Assembly (NCBI GenBank): GCA_031268035.1
Contig: JAIRXW010000018.1
Span: 1 to 47,834 of the forward strand
DNA length: 47,834 bases
Source: Rickettsiales bacterium
Lineage (GTDB): Bacteria > Pseudomonadota > Alphaproteobacteria > Rickettsiales > UBA1997
Reading direction: 5' to 3'
Part shown: positions 1 through 9,240 of the stretch, one piece after another
How the letters are laid out: each line of letters opens with the position of its first letter
How positions within the stretch are numbered: the stretch's first letter is position 1
The notes under the pieces: model-generated
The model's input: the letters and a program-made list of their open reading frames with translations, nothing else
What the model was told of the DNA's origin: nothing
Databases searched by the model: none
Program-made: the position numbers and the translations under genes

Positions 1-216
1 TATTCTGCGGGAAGAACTATAGTGCTTTATTTCTTTCGTTTCCAGAAAGAAACTGGGATTCTCTGGTCCTTCTTCTTTGCTAATAGCTTCAATTTCAGCA
101 TAAACCCTCTCCACCGCACTCCCAGCCAGAGCTGGACATATTCCACCCAGCAGCAGAGAGCAGAGGAGGGAACAGGAGAGGAGAATAGTAGTCAGTCTTC
201 TAAATTTTATTTTCAC
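1..216 (-). CDS. Exported protein, N-terminal part only (cut by window edge)
   Basis: The minus strand stays open from a GTG at 216 to the window edge (72 codons, no stop). The N-terminus is a textbook Sec signal peptide: basic KIKFRR, then a long hydrophobic core (LTTILLSCSLLCSLLLGG) and a likely cleavage site after PALA. The visible mature part is hydrophilic and begins GSAVERVYAEIEAISKEEG. The start is uncertain, because a strong Shine-Dalgarno sequence (TTGGAGG) lies directly against the GTG and a rarer downstream start is possible. It follows the candidate immunity gene on the same strand by 68 nt and has its own promoter-like sequence and a leader shared with the haemagglutinin gene. 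By analogy with Burkholderia bcpAIOB order it could be the outer-membrane transporter (TpsB) or an accessory protein. Too little is visible to decide. Confidence 0.6.
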   Translation of the reverse strand, partial: MKIKFRRLTTILLSCSLLCSLLLGGICPALAGSAVERVYAEIEAISKEEGPENPSFFLETKEIKHYSSSRRI

Positions 217-288
217 CTCCAAGAGTTTATTTGTTATTAGGCCTTTTTGGTTTGGTTATATTCTATATTATTTTTGGGATGGTGTCAA
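217..288 (-). promoter_or_regulatory. Promoter and leader of the exported-protein gene
   Basis: On the minus strand, TTGACA (288-283), a 17-nt spacer and TAGAAT (265-260) form a good sigma-70 promoter that overlaps the stop codon of the candidate immunity gene. The transcribed leader then contains CTAATAACAAATAA (240-227) followed by TTGGAGG. The same leader words precede the haemagglutinin gene at 6124-6103, so the two genes may share post-transcriptional or promoter-level control. No expression evidence is available. Confidence 0.5.
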
Positions 289-857
289 GGTTTTTTGAGT
301 GTTAGTCTTTTAACATTTTTAACTGTCTCGGCATTGTTCTCATTATACTGAATATATATTTTTCTCCAGCGGTCTCTATGGCCATCAGCACAGACGCAAT
401 ATATCATCGAGTACCATATATGATAATTGTCACCGAAATCGCGATTCAATATCCTGCTGAATTCTCCATGTAGACCACGTTCATAGATTTCTATATAGTT
501 ATCCCCGGATTTTGTCTTCAATATCTTCTGCCAAAGAATAATCTCTGGAATCATCCCCTTGTCCATCTCTCTGACTATATCATCCATATTTTGTATTTTG
601 ATCCTCTTCACTGCTCTAGTGTCATCCAGATTTATTCTGAGCGCTGGCATAAAATCATTCAGCCAATCATTCTCCCGGGCAATTTCAATAAGATCATCCA
701 GAATCCTGATACCTTCGGTTATATAGACACTATGGTCTTGGCGTTTGCTCATGAACGCGTCCACATGGATATCGATAGCCTCGTCAGATCTATCTCTATC
801 CACATAGATAAATTCATCCTTTAGCCATTTTAATATCCTATTCTTGTATTTTGACAT
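285..857 (-). CDS. Hypothetical protein, candidate immunity protein for the upstream toxin
   Basis: This 190-aa soluble protein has no signal peptide or membrane segment and is rich in charged and aromatic residues, with several Asp/Glu-rich helices. I do not recognise its family. It lies 79 nt downstream of the large haemagglutinin gene, on the same strand. In CDI and other polymorphic-toxin loci this position is normally taken by a cytoplasmic immunity protein of this size that neutralises the C-terminal toxin domain. The immunity role is inferred from position only. Start is ATG at 857; no strong Shine-Dalgarno sequence is visible. Confidence 0.65.
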   Translation of the reverse strand: MSKYKNRILKWLKDEFIYVDRDRSDEAIDIHVDAFMSKRQDHSVYITEGIRILDDLIEIARENDWLNDFMPALRINLDDTRAVKRIKIQNMDDIVREMDKGMIPEIILWQKILKTKSGDNYIEIYERGLHGEFSRILNRDFGDNYHIWYSMIYCVCADGHRDRWRKIYIQYNENNAETVKNVKRLTLKKP

Positions 858-936
858 AATTTAGCACCAAACTATTTCACTATAAACATAAACTATTTCT
901 TCAACCATAATTATAAATAAATTCTTATATAGCAAA

Positions 937-3900
937 TTACAGGCCAGGAGGTAGCCTAAAGCCGTTATCCCTAAGCCACTCTCTAATTTTATTTGTTAGA
1001 ACTTTTCTAAGCTGTTCCTTAGTCCCATGCTTCATTGTTCCATCAGCATTTAATGCCAGCTTATTCTTCCCATTTTTAAAATGGACATGTGTTTTATCTA
1101 ATGGTACACCACGTTCAGAGGATGCAACTTTCTCATTCCCCTTATGAAAGTCTTTCACTCCCTCAGGTAATTCACCCTCTCCCGGCTTAGTTTTTTGCCC
1201 ACCTTTCTTCTTCTTATCTCTCTTGCTTTCCTTCTTATCCTTTTTGTTTCCTCCGCCACCCCCTCCAGCAGCAGTCCCAGCGGTAGTTCCAGCCTCGGCC
1301 GCAGCTTTATTTTTGTCACTCAGTGTTTTTAGATAGGAGGTCCAGGCTGCCTCAACCCTAGCTGCTTCGGCACTAGCCGTTCTGGCATTTCTCTCTACAG
1401 CCCATTTCTTTACGATCTTTCCTCCCTGGTAGGCCACATAGATTCCGAAGCCCACAGCCACCACCGTTATAGCTCCTGTCACAAGGGTTCCCACCTCTAT
1501 ACCTAGAAGTGCGGCTTCGGAGGCAGTTAGAACCATCCCTGCCGAAGCTAGATCTGCGGAGAGCAGCACCTCTTTGGTTCTGAGAGTATCTTCGGCTCTT
1601 CTGTTAGCTTCGGTGGTATCTATTTTATCCAGGATATCCAGAGATCTATTCTCCCGGCCATACATTATAATGTCCCAGGTCCTTTCTATATGGCTAGCAT
1701 AGTTCTCTGCCAGCCGCTCATTCTTTCCATGCTTTGCTGGGTCATAGGATTCGTGAAAGAGAGCCATCATCAGATCTTTCTCTGTTTTGACCTTTGCAAG
1801 ATTTATATAGATGGTTCTGCTAACTGTACCATCAGGATTCTCTCTGTCTGGAGTGGAAAATGATTTAGAACCTTCAGGATCATTATGGAGTATGACCTCT
1901 ATCTCTTTGCCTTTGTTAGAGCCAATGTCTTTGACTATATCTTCGATTACCTCTCTAACGGCCTTCTGGTCCTCCAGATTCGAGAGTTTTTTCAGCTTGA
2001 GCACAGTTGCATCGAACTGTAGATCCTTTTTAACTTTCTCTATGATGGATTTTAAAATGCTTGAATCCTCATCTTCATCTCTATTGGCCAGATAGCCCGC
2101 AACACCTGTGGTGAGAGGATTAAGGACTACATTCTCTCCGGATACAACTAAATTTCTAGGAAGATCCTTCAGATCCTTCAGCTCCTCCAGCATCTGCTCT
2201 CGGCCATCGGAGGTTAGAAGTCTATGGTCCGCAACTATTTTTACATCGAGGCTGGATACCACCCTATCCACCTCTAGCTCTTCGGTCTTCTCTATATCTC
2301 TGTTAATGTCTGCGTCTCCTTCCCCCACTTCAAGATTTCCTTTGCCGATGGTTGCTCTGATGACGGATCTCTTCTCCTTCTCGGATTCCTGGAGGTTTAG
2401 AGTTGTTTTGCCATCCAGACTAACTGCAGTAGATACATCAAAGCCATCACTGGACTGATGTTCTTCGTTTTTCAGATCCTCCGAGATTAGCTTCCCATTA
2501 ACTTTAACATTCAGCTGCTCTGTGTCCGAATCTATGGTGGAGCCTTTCATATGAAGGTCGCCACCCACATTTATGTGGACCTCCCCCTGGGATTTCAGAT
2601 AGGACTGCTCTACGGTCTTACTATCTGCCTCGGTCAGGTGGCTTCCTGCGTTTACGGTTCCACTTCCACTACCGCTGATGGAACCTCCTAGCTGCTTCTT
2701 TTTAGATGAGGACTCTTCGCTATTCTGGAGAGACTCTAGATCGAGATCTCCCTTCACATCAATGTTAAGTTCCTCACTAGTGTTTATCTGAGCTTCTAGA
2801 TGGGCGTCGCCTCCGGATTTTATGGTTACCTTTCGGGCATTCATTGTGTTCTGCACAAATCCCATCTTCTCCTGAATGCTACTAATCTCTGTTCCTAGAG
2901 TTTGAACATCCAGAGTCGCATAGAAACCACCCACAAGGGTTGTGCCGGCGGACAGGGCGGCCTGTTTAGCTAGCTGGATCACCGACATTCCCGCATTGGC
3001 TGTGGCTAGGGCCAGATTCTCCTTCGCATTGGCCAGAGCTTTTTTACTTGCTTTGCCCTTTTCGTAGAGTTCCTGCATCTCCACCATAGCATCTAGGGCC
3101 TCCAGAGCTCTGGTCTTGTTTTCTGCGATGGACACCGCCGCACTCACCGTATCCACATAGGAATTTCCTATTCTGTAGGACGTTGTTATACTGAGCTCCT
3201 GCTCCGAGTGCTCCTCTTTGGAATATTCCGAAGCGGCCAGTAACTGTATATTTTTTTCAACATCTAGTTCTATCTCGTCGGCGTTGACATCAACTCCTTT
3301 GATAAGTGCGTTCTTCGCTTTTATGGAGAATTTGCCTCCGGCATTGACGGCAGATTTATCTACTTCGCTGCCACTGCTTTTGGTCTCTTCCACCCTATTA
3401 TTCATTTTGGATCCGACACTCAGACCTGTTGAATCTGCCTCTGCCGTAAACCCATCAAAATTACTCTCGCTGTGGGAGTGCTCTGCGCTGTAGGTGCTTT
3501 CTGTCGATTCTATAATCACATCTCCATCGGAGATAAGATTCACATCCTTCTGGACGTCAAAATCTACATTTTTTATATAGATACCCTCTCCTCCCTCTAT
3601 ATTTACACTACCCTGGGAAGAGCTGAACTTTGCTTTCAGAACAGAGTCGGTGTTCATCAGGTCATGGTCTTCCTCGCTGGACAGTAGACCTTCGGAATTT
3701 GTTTTCTGTTCTACTTGGTTAGTATTGTGGACATCATTTACCACAAACTTATTCTTCACCTTCACATCCACACCATAGGTGCCATCCACCTCAGCCCCAT
3801 TAATCTCAAAATCATCAACCTCTATTTCTATTTTGTCGGCCTTGATGGTGGACATCAGATTCTGGGTATTGTCGATAAGACTGTACCAGTCATCTCTGCT

Positions 3901-6084
3901 GCCAGATTCTATCCTATTCCTAATTTTACTGGCGCCAGCCTCCAGTTTACCCGCTATGACTTTGATGGTACCCTTATCGCCCAGAAGAAAGGAGCCTGCC
4001 ATCTTGAATATCTTAGCCTTTACAATCATGACCCGGGGTTCGCTGGAGCCCGGAGACTCGGCCCTCCTCCTGCCATCCCCCAGCATGTATTTCTCCGTAT
4101 CCACTATGCCTATGGCCGACATCTGAACAGGGGTAGAGAATATGTTCCCGCCGGCATTAAAAACCTTGATCAGGGCCTCCTCGTTGATTTCATTGGAAGA
4201 TTCCACTTTGCCACCCATTTTGGAGATGAAGGATCCTCCTCTGGTGTCTATAAGGTTCTCTACCAGAACATCTAGTTTTCCTTCGGTGGCTATCACTAAG
4301 CCACGGTTGATTATGCTTTTAGCCCTGATATAGGCCAGATCTGATGCCTCTAGACGACTGGAGGATTTATTCGGATCTGCATCCGGGTTCATCTTTTTCG
4401 AATCTATTTGGATTATATTGGCAGTTATCTCTAACTTCTGTCCTATCATCAGAGATGGAGTTCTGGAATAGAAGAACTCTCTGTTATAGTAGTCATTTGT
4501 TTCCCACTTACTTTTACTTGCACTCAAAAATCTGGGTCTTGTCCAGTGGCTGCACGTTGAATATTTGACATCGACGTCAAAAATTCTCCTGTCATTATTT
4601 ACCTTCTCGCCATCAATTCTTAGAGTCCCTCCGGCTACTATTTCAGAGCCACAATTTTCCACAGTGCCTATAGTCTTTAGAGTTATGTTACCCTTCGCCA
4701 GTATGCTGGATGGATCTGTTTCTGCAAACATATCTACCACATCCTGGGCATAGCTAACTGTGTTACTACGGGGTTCAAGTCCTGTCTTCACGTATCTACT
4801 CTCGTAGATCTGTCCTTTTTTGCCAGGAACATCAATTCCTACGTTCGTCAACGATAGTCCATTGAATGTTATGTCTCCGCCAGACTTTATGGTGGAGGCC
4901 TCTAGGTTTTTCAGAACGCCGTCGGCTGTTTTTATGGTTATACCTCCAGCCTCCGTGCTGATTAGAGATCTACCACTGTTCAGCAGCTGACCGTTCAGGT
5001 TCAACCACATTGAGCCCTGGGAAAAGAGAACAGCTCTGTTATTCAGAGTCAGAGCCCGGGCAGTCAGCGTCAGACTACCCTGTTCCACCAGAAATTTTGC
5101 TTTTTCGCCCTCTAGGACCATGCCTCCCTGAAGATCAATAACACTGTCTCCGGAAAAATTTACTAGGGTCGTTCCTATCTTTGCTAAATTGTCCTTTCCG
5201 CGCACATCTAGCCTTAGATTTCCTACTCGAACAAAGCCAAAGGAGGATGTCTCGAATAAATTCCCGGTGTCTATTTTTAGTTTGTCAACAATTTTAAAGG
5301 CGCGCTCAGTGTTTTCCTTGCGGGATTCTCCATAGACCATACCGCCGTATTTATCTGCCCGAATAGATAATAGCCCTTTGACTAGAACTTCTCCCCCCAG
5401 GTTAATTCTCCTCGCAACAATTTCTAATTCATCTACACCGGAAGCATCGATAGCTAGATGTGAACTATTATTATATGTTGGCAGGAGGGATATTCTACCA
5501 CCATTGGCGTCGGCCACATGGGTGAACTCATTGTCCGCTGCAAGGATACCAGATGCCAGAAACAGCTTTTTCATGTTCAGGTATTTTCCACCTCTCAGAG
5601 TCATACCATCGGGGTTAGAGAGTATGAACAGGTCGATTTTTTTATCGCCCAGCACCTCGAAGGAAGAGGCCAGAAGGCTTGCATTGTTAGATCCTGAACT
5701 AACCAGATAAAATGCGATGGAGTCGGCCTCTTCGGAATCAAGATTTGGATTAGGATCAATTTTTTGGGTTGTCAGGACTGATCTAGTCTTCACCCGGGAG
5801 TTGTTCAGCAGAATCTTTCGACCTCCATCATCTTGGAAATTGGAAAATATGTTTATGCTAGCCCCCTTCACAGGTTTAGCAATGTCTATGACGATTACTT
5901 CCCTGTCCTCCTCTAGATTATAAACTCTTATATTATTGTCTTTTGGCACAATGCTGTAGGCCGCTCGGGTCGACGGTACCAGTAGTACATTATTCAGGAT
6001 GAGAGACCAGCAGAGCAGGAAGGATACTAATTTTCTGCAACCGACAGGATCTACTTTATTAGATGATGGGTGGTTTTTTGACAT
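937..6084 (-). CDS. Filamentous haemagglutinin/CdiA-like two-partner-secretion protein with toxin-like C-terminus
   Basis: This 1715-aa protein is probably exported across the outer membrane by a TpsB partner. An extended signal peptide (hydrophobic SFLLCWSLILNNVLLVP, cleavage near TRA/AYS, residue 41) precedes a TPS domain with NPDGM at about 157-161, a variant of the family NPNG(I/L) motif. The middle is beta-helical haemagglutinin repeat sequence, with SDGDVIIEST and GSTIDSD...LNVKVNGKL blocks. Around 1440-1500 there is an HE motif followed by LAENYA, as in pre-toxin regions. A hydrophobic stretch (about 1510-1556) resembles an inner-membrane entry segment. A Gly run and a Lys-rich linker lead to a tail of about 57 residues (HVHFKNGK, LNADGTMKHG, REWLRDNGF) that looks like small polymorphic-toxin tails. 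Start ATG has GAGG five nt upstream. The toxin activity is inferred; no TpsB gene is seen complete in the window. Confidence 0.85.
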   Translation of the reverse strand: MSKNHPSSNKVDPVGCRKLVSFLLCWSLILNNVLLVPSTRAAYSIVPKDNNIRVYNLEEDREVIVIDIAKPVKGASINIFSNFQDDGGRKILLNNSRVKTRSVLTTQKIDPNPNLDSEEADSIAFYLVSSGSNNASLLASSFEVLGDKKIDLFILSNPDGMTLRGGKYLNMKKLFLASGILAADNEFTHVADANGGRISLLPTYNNSSHLAIDASGVDELEIVARRINLGGEVLVKGLLSIRADKYGGMVYGESRKENTERAFKIVDKLKIDTGNLFETSSFGFVRVGNLRLDVRGKDNLAKIGTTLVNFSGDSVIDLQGGMVLEGEKAKFLVEQGSLTLTARALTLNNRAVLFSQGSMWLNLNGQLLNSGRSLISTEAGGITIKTADGVLKNLEASTIKSGGDITFNGLSLTNVGIDVPGKKGQIYESRYVKTGLEPRSNTVSYAQDVVDMFAETDPSSILAKGNITLKTIGTVENCGSEIVAGGTLRIDGEKVNNDRRIFDVDVKYSTCSHWTRPRFLSASKSKWETNDYYNREFFYSRTPSLMIGQKLEITANIIQIDSKKMNPDADPNKSSSRLEASDLAYIRAKSIINRGLVIATEGKLDVLVENLIDTRGGSFISKMGGKVESSNEINEEALIKVFNAGGNIFSTPVQMSAIGIVDTEKYMLGDGRRRAESPGSSEPRVMIVKAKIFKMAGSFLLGDKGTIKVIAGKLEAGASKIRNRIESGSRDDWYSLIDNTQNLMSTIKADKIEIEVDDFEINGAEVDGTYGVDVKVKNKFVVNDVHNTNQVEQKTNSEGLLSSEEDHDLMNTDSVLKAKFSSSQGSVNIEGGEGIYIKNVDFDVQKDVNLISDGDVIIESTESTYSAEHSHSESNFDGFTAEADSTGLSVGSKMNNRVEETKSSGSEVDKSAVNAGGKFSIKAKNALIKGVDVNADEIELDVEKNIQLLAASEYSKEEHSEQELSITTSYRIGNSYVDTVSAAVSIAENKTRALEALDAMVEMQELYEKGKASKKALANAKENLALATANAGMSVIQLAKQAALSAGTTLVGGFYATLDVQTLGTEISSIQEKMGFVQNTMNARKVTIKSGGDAHLEAQINTSEELNIDVKGDLDLESLQNSEESSSKKKQLGGSISGSGSGTVNAGSHLTEADSKTVEQSYLKSQGEVHINVGGDLHMKGSTIDSDTEQLNVKVNGKLISEDLKNEEHQSSDGFDVSTAVSLDGKTTLNLQESEKEKRSVIRATIGKGNLEVGEGDADINRDIEKTEELEVDRVVSSLDVKIVADHRLLTSDGREQMLEELKDLKDLPRNLVVSGENVVLNPLTTGVAGYLANRDEDEDSSILKSIIEKVKKDLQFDATVLKLKKLSNLEDQKAVREVIEDIVKDIGSNKGKEIEVILHNDPEGSKSFSTPDRENPDGTVSRTIYINLAKVKTEKDLMMALFHESYDPAKHGKNERLAENYASHIERTWDIIMYGRENRSLDILDKIDTTEANRRAEDTLRTKEVLLSADLASAGMVLTASEAALLGIEVGTLVTGAITVVAVGFGIYVAYQGGKIVKKWAVERNARTASAEAARVEAAWTSYLKTLSDKNKAAAEAGTTAGTAAGGGGGGNKKDKKESKRDKKKKGGQKTKPGEGELPEGVKDFHKGNEKVASSERGVPLDKTHVHFKNGKNKLALNADGTMKHGTKEQLRKVLTNKIREWLRDNGFRLPPGL

Positions 6085-6523
6085 TTTTACCTCGTAAAAC
6101 GGCCTCCAAATTATTTGTTATTAGAAATAAGTCCCAAATTCTACGCTCAATTCTAGACGCAAGAAACTAATAGTCAAGAATTTGCCCATGGGAAGCTTCC
6201 TGCCCACTAATAAATTAGCATTTGGAACTTGACAGCTATGCTAAAAAAACAAGTCAGACTAATCACAGTGGTAGATACATGCCTCTGCGCGCCACCAATG
6301 CTCTCCGGATATCCCATATATAAATTAAAAATATAGCGATGCGATTTGGTTTTTTATTATATATTTTTTATTTATCCAAAACGGAGCGGAATAACTGGAC
6401 TAAACGGTTCCGGATTCGGAAAAAATAGTTCCTGGAACCACGTATTTCAATAACTAAATGTGTTTTCTCAATCATTGGTTGATTGTAAAAATTTTTCTTT
6501 GTTGTATACTCTCTCCAATCGAA
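6085..6523. other. Divergent intergenic region between haemagglutinin gene and sspB
   Basis: This 439-nt gap separates two divergently read genes. The left part holds the haemagglutinin promoter and leader. The right part is very AT-rich (6340-6375) and contains a small hairpin TTCCG-GATT-CGGAA (6408-6421) about 100 nt before sspB. I see no convincing sspB promoter and no further gene. Confidence 0.5.
6103..6177 (-). promoter_or_regulatory. Promoter and leader of the haemagglutinin gene
   Basis: Reading on the minus strand, TTGACT (6177-6172), a 16-nt spacer and TAGAAT (6155-6150) make a plausible sigma-70 promoter. Downstream, CTAATAACAAATAA followed by TTTGGAGG (6124-6103) matches the leader of the exported-protein gene at 240-217, including the 14-nt core. 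The GAGG used for translation lies further down, just before the ATG. Confidence 0.5.
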
Positions 6524-7024
6524 ATGATGTTTAAATTCAGGATACATGTGAAACTGGATTATGGAGTTTTGGTAGAAAAGGCCTTTAGAGGCATGATTAG
6601 ATCGGCCCTAAAGAAAATGCAAAAGATAACGGATGATAATCTATGTTTTCTTCTGGTTATAGATACAAAACATAAAGATGTTCTGATGCCCGAATATCTA
6701 AAGGCGCAATATCCACAGAATATGGCAGTAATTTTGCAGCACAAATTTGTAAATCTCAGGGTTTACAGCAGTTATTTCTCAGTGGAGCTGAGTTTCGGCG
6801 GAAAACGGGAGGATATTTCAATTCCATTTGGAGCTATTATGATGTTCAATGACAAGACATCCGGAATGGAACTGGTATTTGAAACGGCAAAATGGACGGA
6901 TCCAACGGGTGACGACTGCGACTATGTGTATAGTTTTGGGTTTGAATACGAAGAAAAATCCGCCAACATAGATACAAATTTTAGAGACAATTTAATAAAC
7001 TTCGAAAACATTAAAAATAGGTAA
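6524..7024 (+). CDS. sspB: SspB-family ClpXP adaptor
   Basis: The 166-aa product matches the alphaproteobacterial SspB family, which tethers ssrA-tagged or other substrates to the ClpXP protease. The recognisable blocks are KAFRGMIRSALKKM, the VIDTKH/VLMPEYLKAQYP segment, VILQHKF and VELSFGG, ending with the conserved IPFGAIMMFNDKTSGMELVF strand. The open frame extends 22 codons upstream to 6458, but those residues are not family-like. The ATG pair at 6524/6527 fits the family N-terminus, and which of the two is used is unclear. plsY follows after 6 nt, so the two are probably co-transcribed. The acidic C-terminal tail is the part that contacts ClpX in other SspB proteins. Confidence 0.88.
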   Translation: MMFKFRIHVKLDYGVLVEKAFRGMIRSALKKMQKITDDNLCFLLVIDTKHKDVLMPEYLKAQYPQNMAVILQHKFVNLRVYSSYFSVELSFGGKREDISIPFGAIMMFNDKTSGMELVFETAKWTDPTGDDCDYVYSFGFEYEEKSANIDTNFRDNLINFENIKNR

Positions 7025-7030
7025 CAGTCT

Positions 7031-7639
7031 ATGCAACTTTCCACCATTAATTTATTCTCAATCGTCGGTTGGCTAGGATTTTTTCTTGGTGGATTTCTCC
7101 TTGGTGGTGTACCCTTTGGCTATCTGATGGGAAAATACATTAAAAATGTAGATGTGAGACAATTTGGCTCTGGCAGTATTGGCGCCACCAATATCTGGAG
7201 GGCTCTTGGAATAAAATATGCAATTTTTACATTTCTACTCGATGGCCTTAAGAGTCTAGTGCCAGTATTTCTGGTCCATAGACTGGGTACCGGCGGTGGA
7301 ACCATGGCTATAGTTATGCTACTGATGACAGTGTCTGGCCATATTTTCAGCCCATGGCTGGGTCTACGCGGGGGCAAGGGAATATCCAGTTTCATTCTGG
7401 GTCTAGCCGTGTTAGATTTCAGACTATTCCTGGTGATGATTCTGTGCTGGAGCCTTATTTTTTGTCTCTCCCGTATTTCTGGACTGGCATCTCTGGTATC
7501 GACCACAGTAACTCTTATCAGCTCATGTTTCATAATGCGCTCTATAGATTCGTGGCTGATGATCGCAATATATACTCTGATAGTCTGGGCCCACAGAAAA
7601 AATATCAGAGATCTAATTTCGCGCGCTACTAAACGGTGA
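7031..7639 (+). CDS. plsY: Glycerol-3-phosphate acyltransferase PlsY
   Basis: This inner-membrane enzyme transfers an acyl group from acyl-phosphate to glycerol-3-phosphate, the first step of phospholipid synthesis. The acyl-phosphate donor is made by PlsX, encoded in this window at 20953-21996. The 202-aa sequence has about six membrane segments and the PlsY motifs in order: FGSGSIGATN (about 41-50), GHIFSPWLGLRGGKG (about 104-118), RISGLASL and the C-terminal HRKNI. Length is normal for the family. It sits 6 nt after sspB. Confidence 0.95.
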   Translation: MQLSTINLFSIVGWLGFFLGGFLLGGVPFGYLMGKYIKNVDVRQFGSGSIGATNIWRALGIKYAIFTFLLDGLKSLVPVFLVHRLGTGGGTMAIVMLLMTVSGHIFSPWLGLRGGKGISSFILGLAVLDFRLFLVMILCWSLIFCLSRISGLASLVSTTVTLISSCFIMRSIDSWLMIAIYTLIVWAHRKNIRDLISRATKR

Positions 7640-7768
7640 CTGGAACATATCGCTATCCGCCAACTCTGGCCAAAGATTCAAATTATTTCTATACAGCAAT
7701 TACTAATTGAAAAAAATTTATAATCCCCTAGTCTAGGATCGACAAATACTGTGATTGAGCCTATTTAA

Positions 7769-9025
7769 ATGCCTTTGAAATACGAATTTTTTATAGCACT
7801 CAGATATCTCAAAGATAGGAGAAAGGATAAATTTATTTCCCTGACCACATATTTTTCCTTTCTAGGCATAATGCTGGGCGTTGGAACTCTAATAGTTGTG
7901 ATGTCGGTTATGAATGGTTTTAGAGAAGAGTTGGTTAGTAAAATCATTGGCGCAAATGCCCACATAAGCATATTCCCTAGAGGGGATAGCGCAAAAAAAT
8001 ACGGCGATATTCTGGCCGCCCTTAGGAAAGATGAGGACATAGAACATATGAATCCTCTGATAGAGAGTCCTGTAATGTTTAGCAGTGGTTCCATGGTTCT
8101 CGGGGGCCTAGTAAAGGCCATCAGCTCCGAGGACCTGAAGCAAAAAAAAATTTTCTCCAAAAGTATGAAAAATTTGGATAAAATTGACAATTTCAATGGG
8201 AGTTGGTCAGCGGTGGTTGGAAATCGTTTAGCCACCAGCCTTGGTCTAAAGATTGGAGATTCTCTAAAAATAGTTTCGCCGGAGTCCAATGTCACCATAT
8301 TCGGAATAATACCCCGAATAAAAACCTATAAAATATTTGATACATTTGAAAGTGGTATGTATGAATATGACACGTCTGTAGTTTTTATACCATTTGAAAT
8401 GGGGCAAATGCAATTTGGCCACAGGGATTCTGCAAATATCATCGAAATATTTCTCCGTCGGGCTGATTTTGCCTCCGAAAAATTAAACGAAATTGAGTCA
8501 AAACTGCGGGGACTGGGCTATGATTTTTCCATTATGAACTGGAAAAATGCCAACACGGGGCTAATAGCTGCCCTAAATACAGAGAGAAATGTTATGTTTT
8601 TAATTCTAGTGTTGATAATAGTTGTAGCGGCTTTTAACATAATAAGTGGCCTTGTTATGCTCGTTATAGATAGAAAGAAACAAATAGCTCTTCTGAAAAC
8701 CATGGGGGCCACCAATGGCAGCATAGTCAGAATATTTTTCCTCTGCGGCAACATCATAGGTTTCCTGGGAACTTTTTTTGGCTCCCTGCTGGGCTATCTA
8801 TTCGCCTCAAATATGGAAAACATTAGAAAAGCTATAGAATCTATTTCGGGAGTTAATCTGTTTAATCCAATGGTCTACTACCTGTCTCAACTTCCATCCA
8901 GAGTGTACATGGCCGATATTCTTTGGATATCGGGCGTCTCCATGGTCATATCTACAGCGGCTTCCATCTACCCTTCTCTCAGAGCCAGCAGAGTAAATCC
9001 TGTGGACATATTGAGAAATGAGTAG
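7769..9025 (+). CDS. lolC: LolC/LolE-type lipoprotein-release ABC transporter permease
   Basis: The 418-aa membrane protein belongs to the LolC/E family, which extracts outer-membrane lipoproteins from the inner membrane and passes them to LolA. It starts with the family pattern FFIALRYLKDRRKDKFISL and a first membrane helix (IMLGVGTLIVVMSVMNGF). A large periplasmic domain follows (about 50-270), then three C-terminal helices with the coupling segment RKKQIALLKTMGA that contacts the ATPase. It ends with the typical RASRVNPVDILR. In many alphaproteobacteria the ATPase gene lolD follows directly; here the next gene, after 215 nt, is a Mur ligase, so LolD must be elsewhere. Lipoproteins in this window (NlpD-like, LpoA-like) are plausible clients. 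Confidence 0.92.
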   Translation: MPLKYEFFIALRYLKDRRKDKFISLTTYFSFLGIMLGVGTLIVVMSVMNGFREELVSKIIGANAHISIFPRGDSAKKYGDILAALRKDEDIEHMNPLIESPVMFSSGSMVLGGLVKAISSEDLKQKKIFSKSMKNLDKIDNFNGSWSAVVGNRLATSLGLKIGDSLKIVSPESNVTIFGIIPRIKTYKIFDTFESGMYEYDTSVVFIPFEMGQMQFGHRDSANIIEIFLRRADFASEKLNEIESKLRGLGYDFSIMNWKNANTGLIAALNTERNVMFLILVLIIVVAAFNIISGLVMLVIDRKKQIALLKTMGATNGSIVRIFFLCGNIIGFLGTFFGSLLGYLFASNMENIRKAIESISGVNLFNPMVYYLSQLPSRVYMADILWISGVSMVISTAASIYPSLRASRVNPVDILRNE

Positions 9026-9240
9026 ATTTTTCTCCTATCATTGGATAGTGCACTGGAGCAGTAAAATGGCTAACGTCTATTTCATATGCGAAAAATTACT
9101 CACCATTTCGGTGAATTAGCAACGGAGAAATATCCGACAACGCCGCTTTTCTAAAATAAATATTTTCTTATCTATTGATTAATTTAAACTTCACTCTACA
9201 ATACGTCCAAGTATGGCGCATATTCAATGTTTTAGTTAGT

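Noticed and set aside
22-240. 72-codon plus-strand frame at the left edge
   Set aside because: It is antisense to the exported-protein gene, whose frame has a signal peptide, Shine-Dalgarno sequence and promoter.
3715-4275. 186-codon plus-strand frame within the haemagglutinin gene
   Set aside because: It is a shadow frame of a long real gene with typical haemagglutinin repeats; the plus frame has low-complexity, non-protein-like composition.
7696-7724. TATAAT at 7719-7724 as lolC promoter
   Set aside because: The -10 is perfect but no acceptable -35 is found at 16-18 nt, and the region is AT-rich, so a chance match is likely.
9050-9125. Hairpin CACC-ATTTC-GGTG after lolC as terminator
   Set aside because: The stem is only four strong pairs and no T-run follows.
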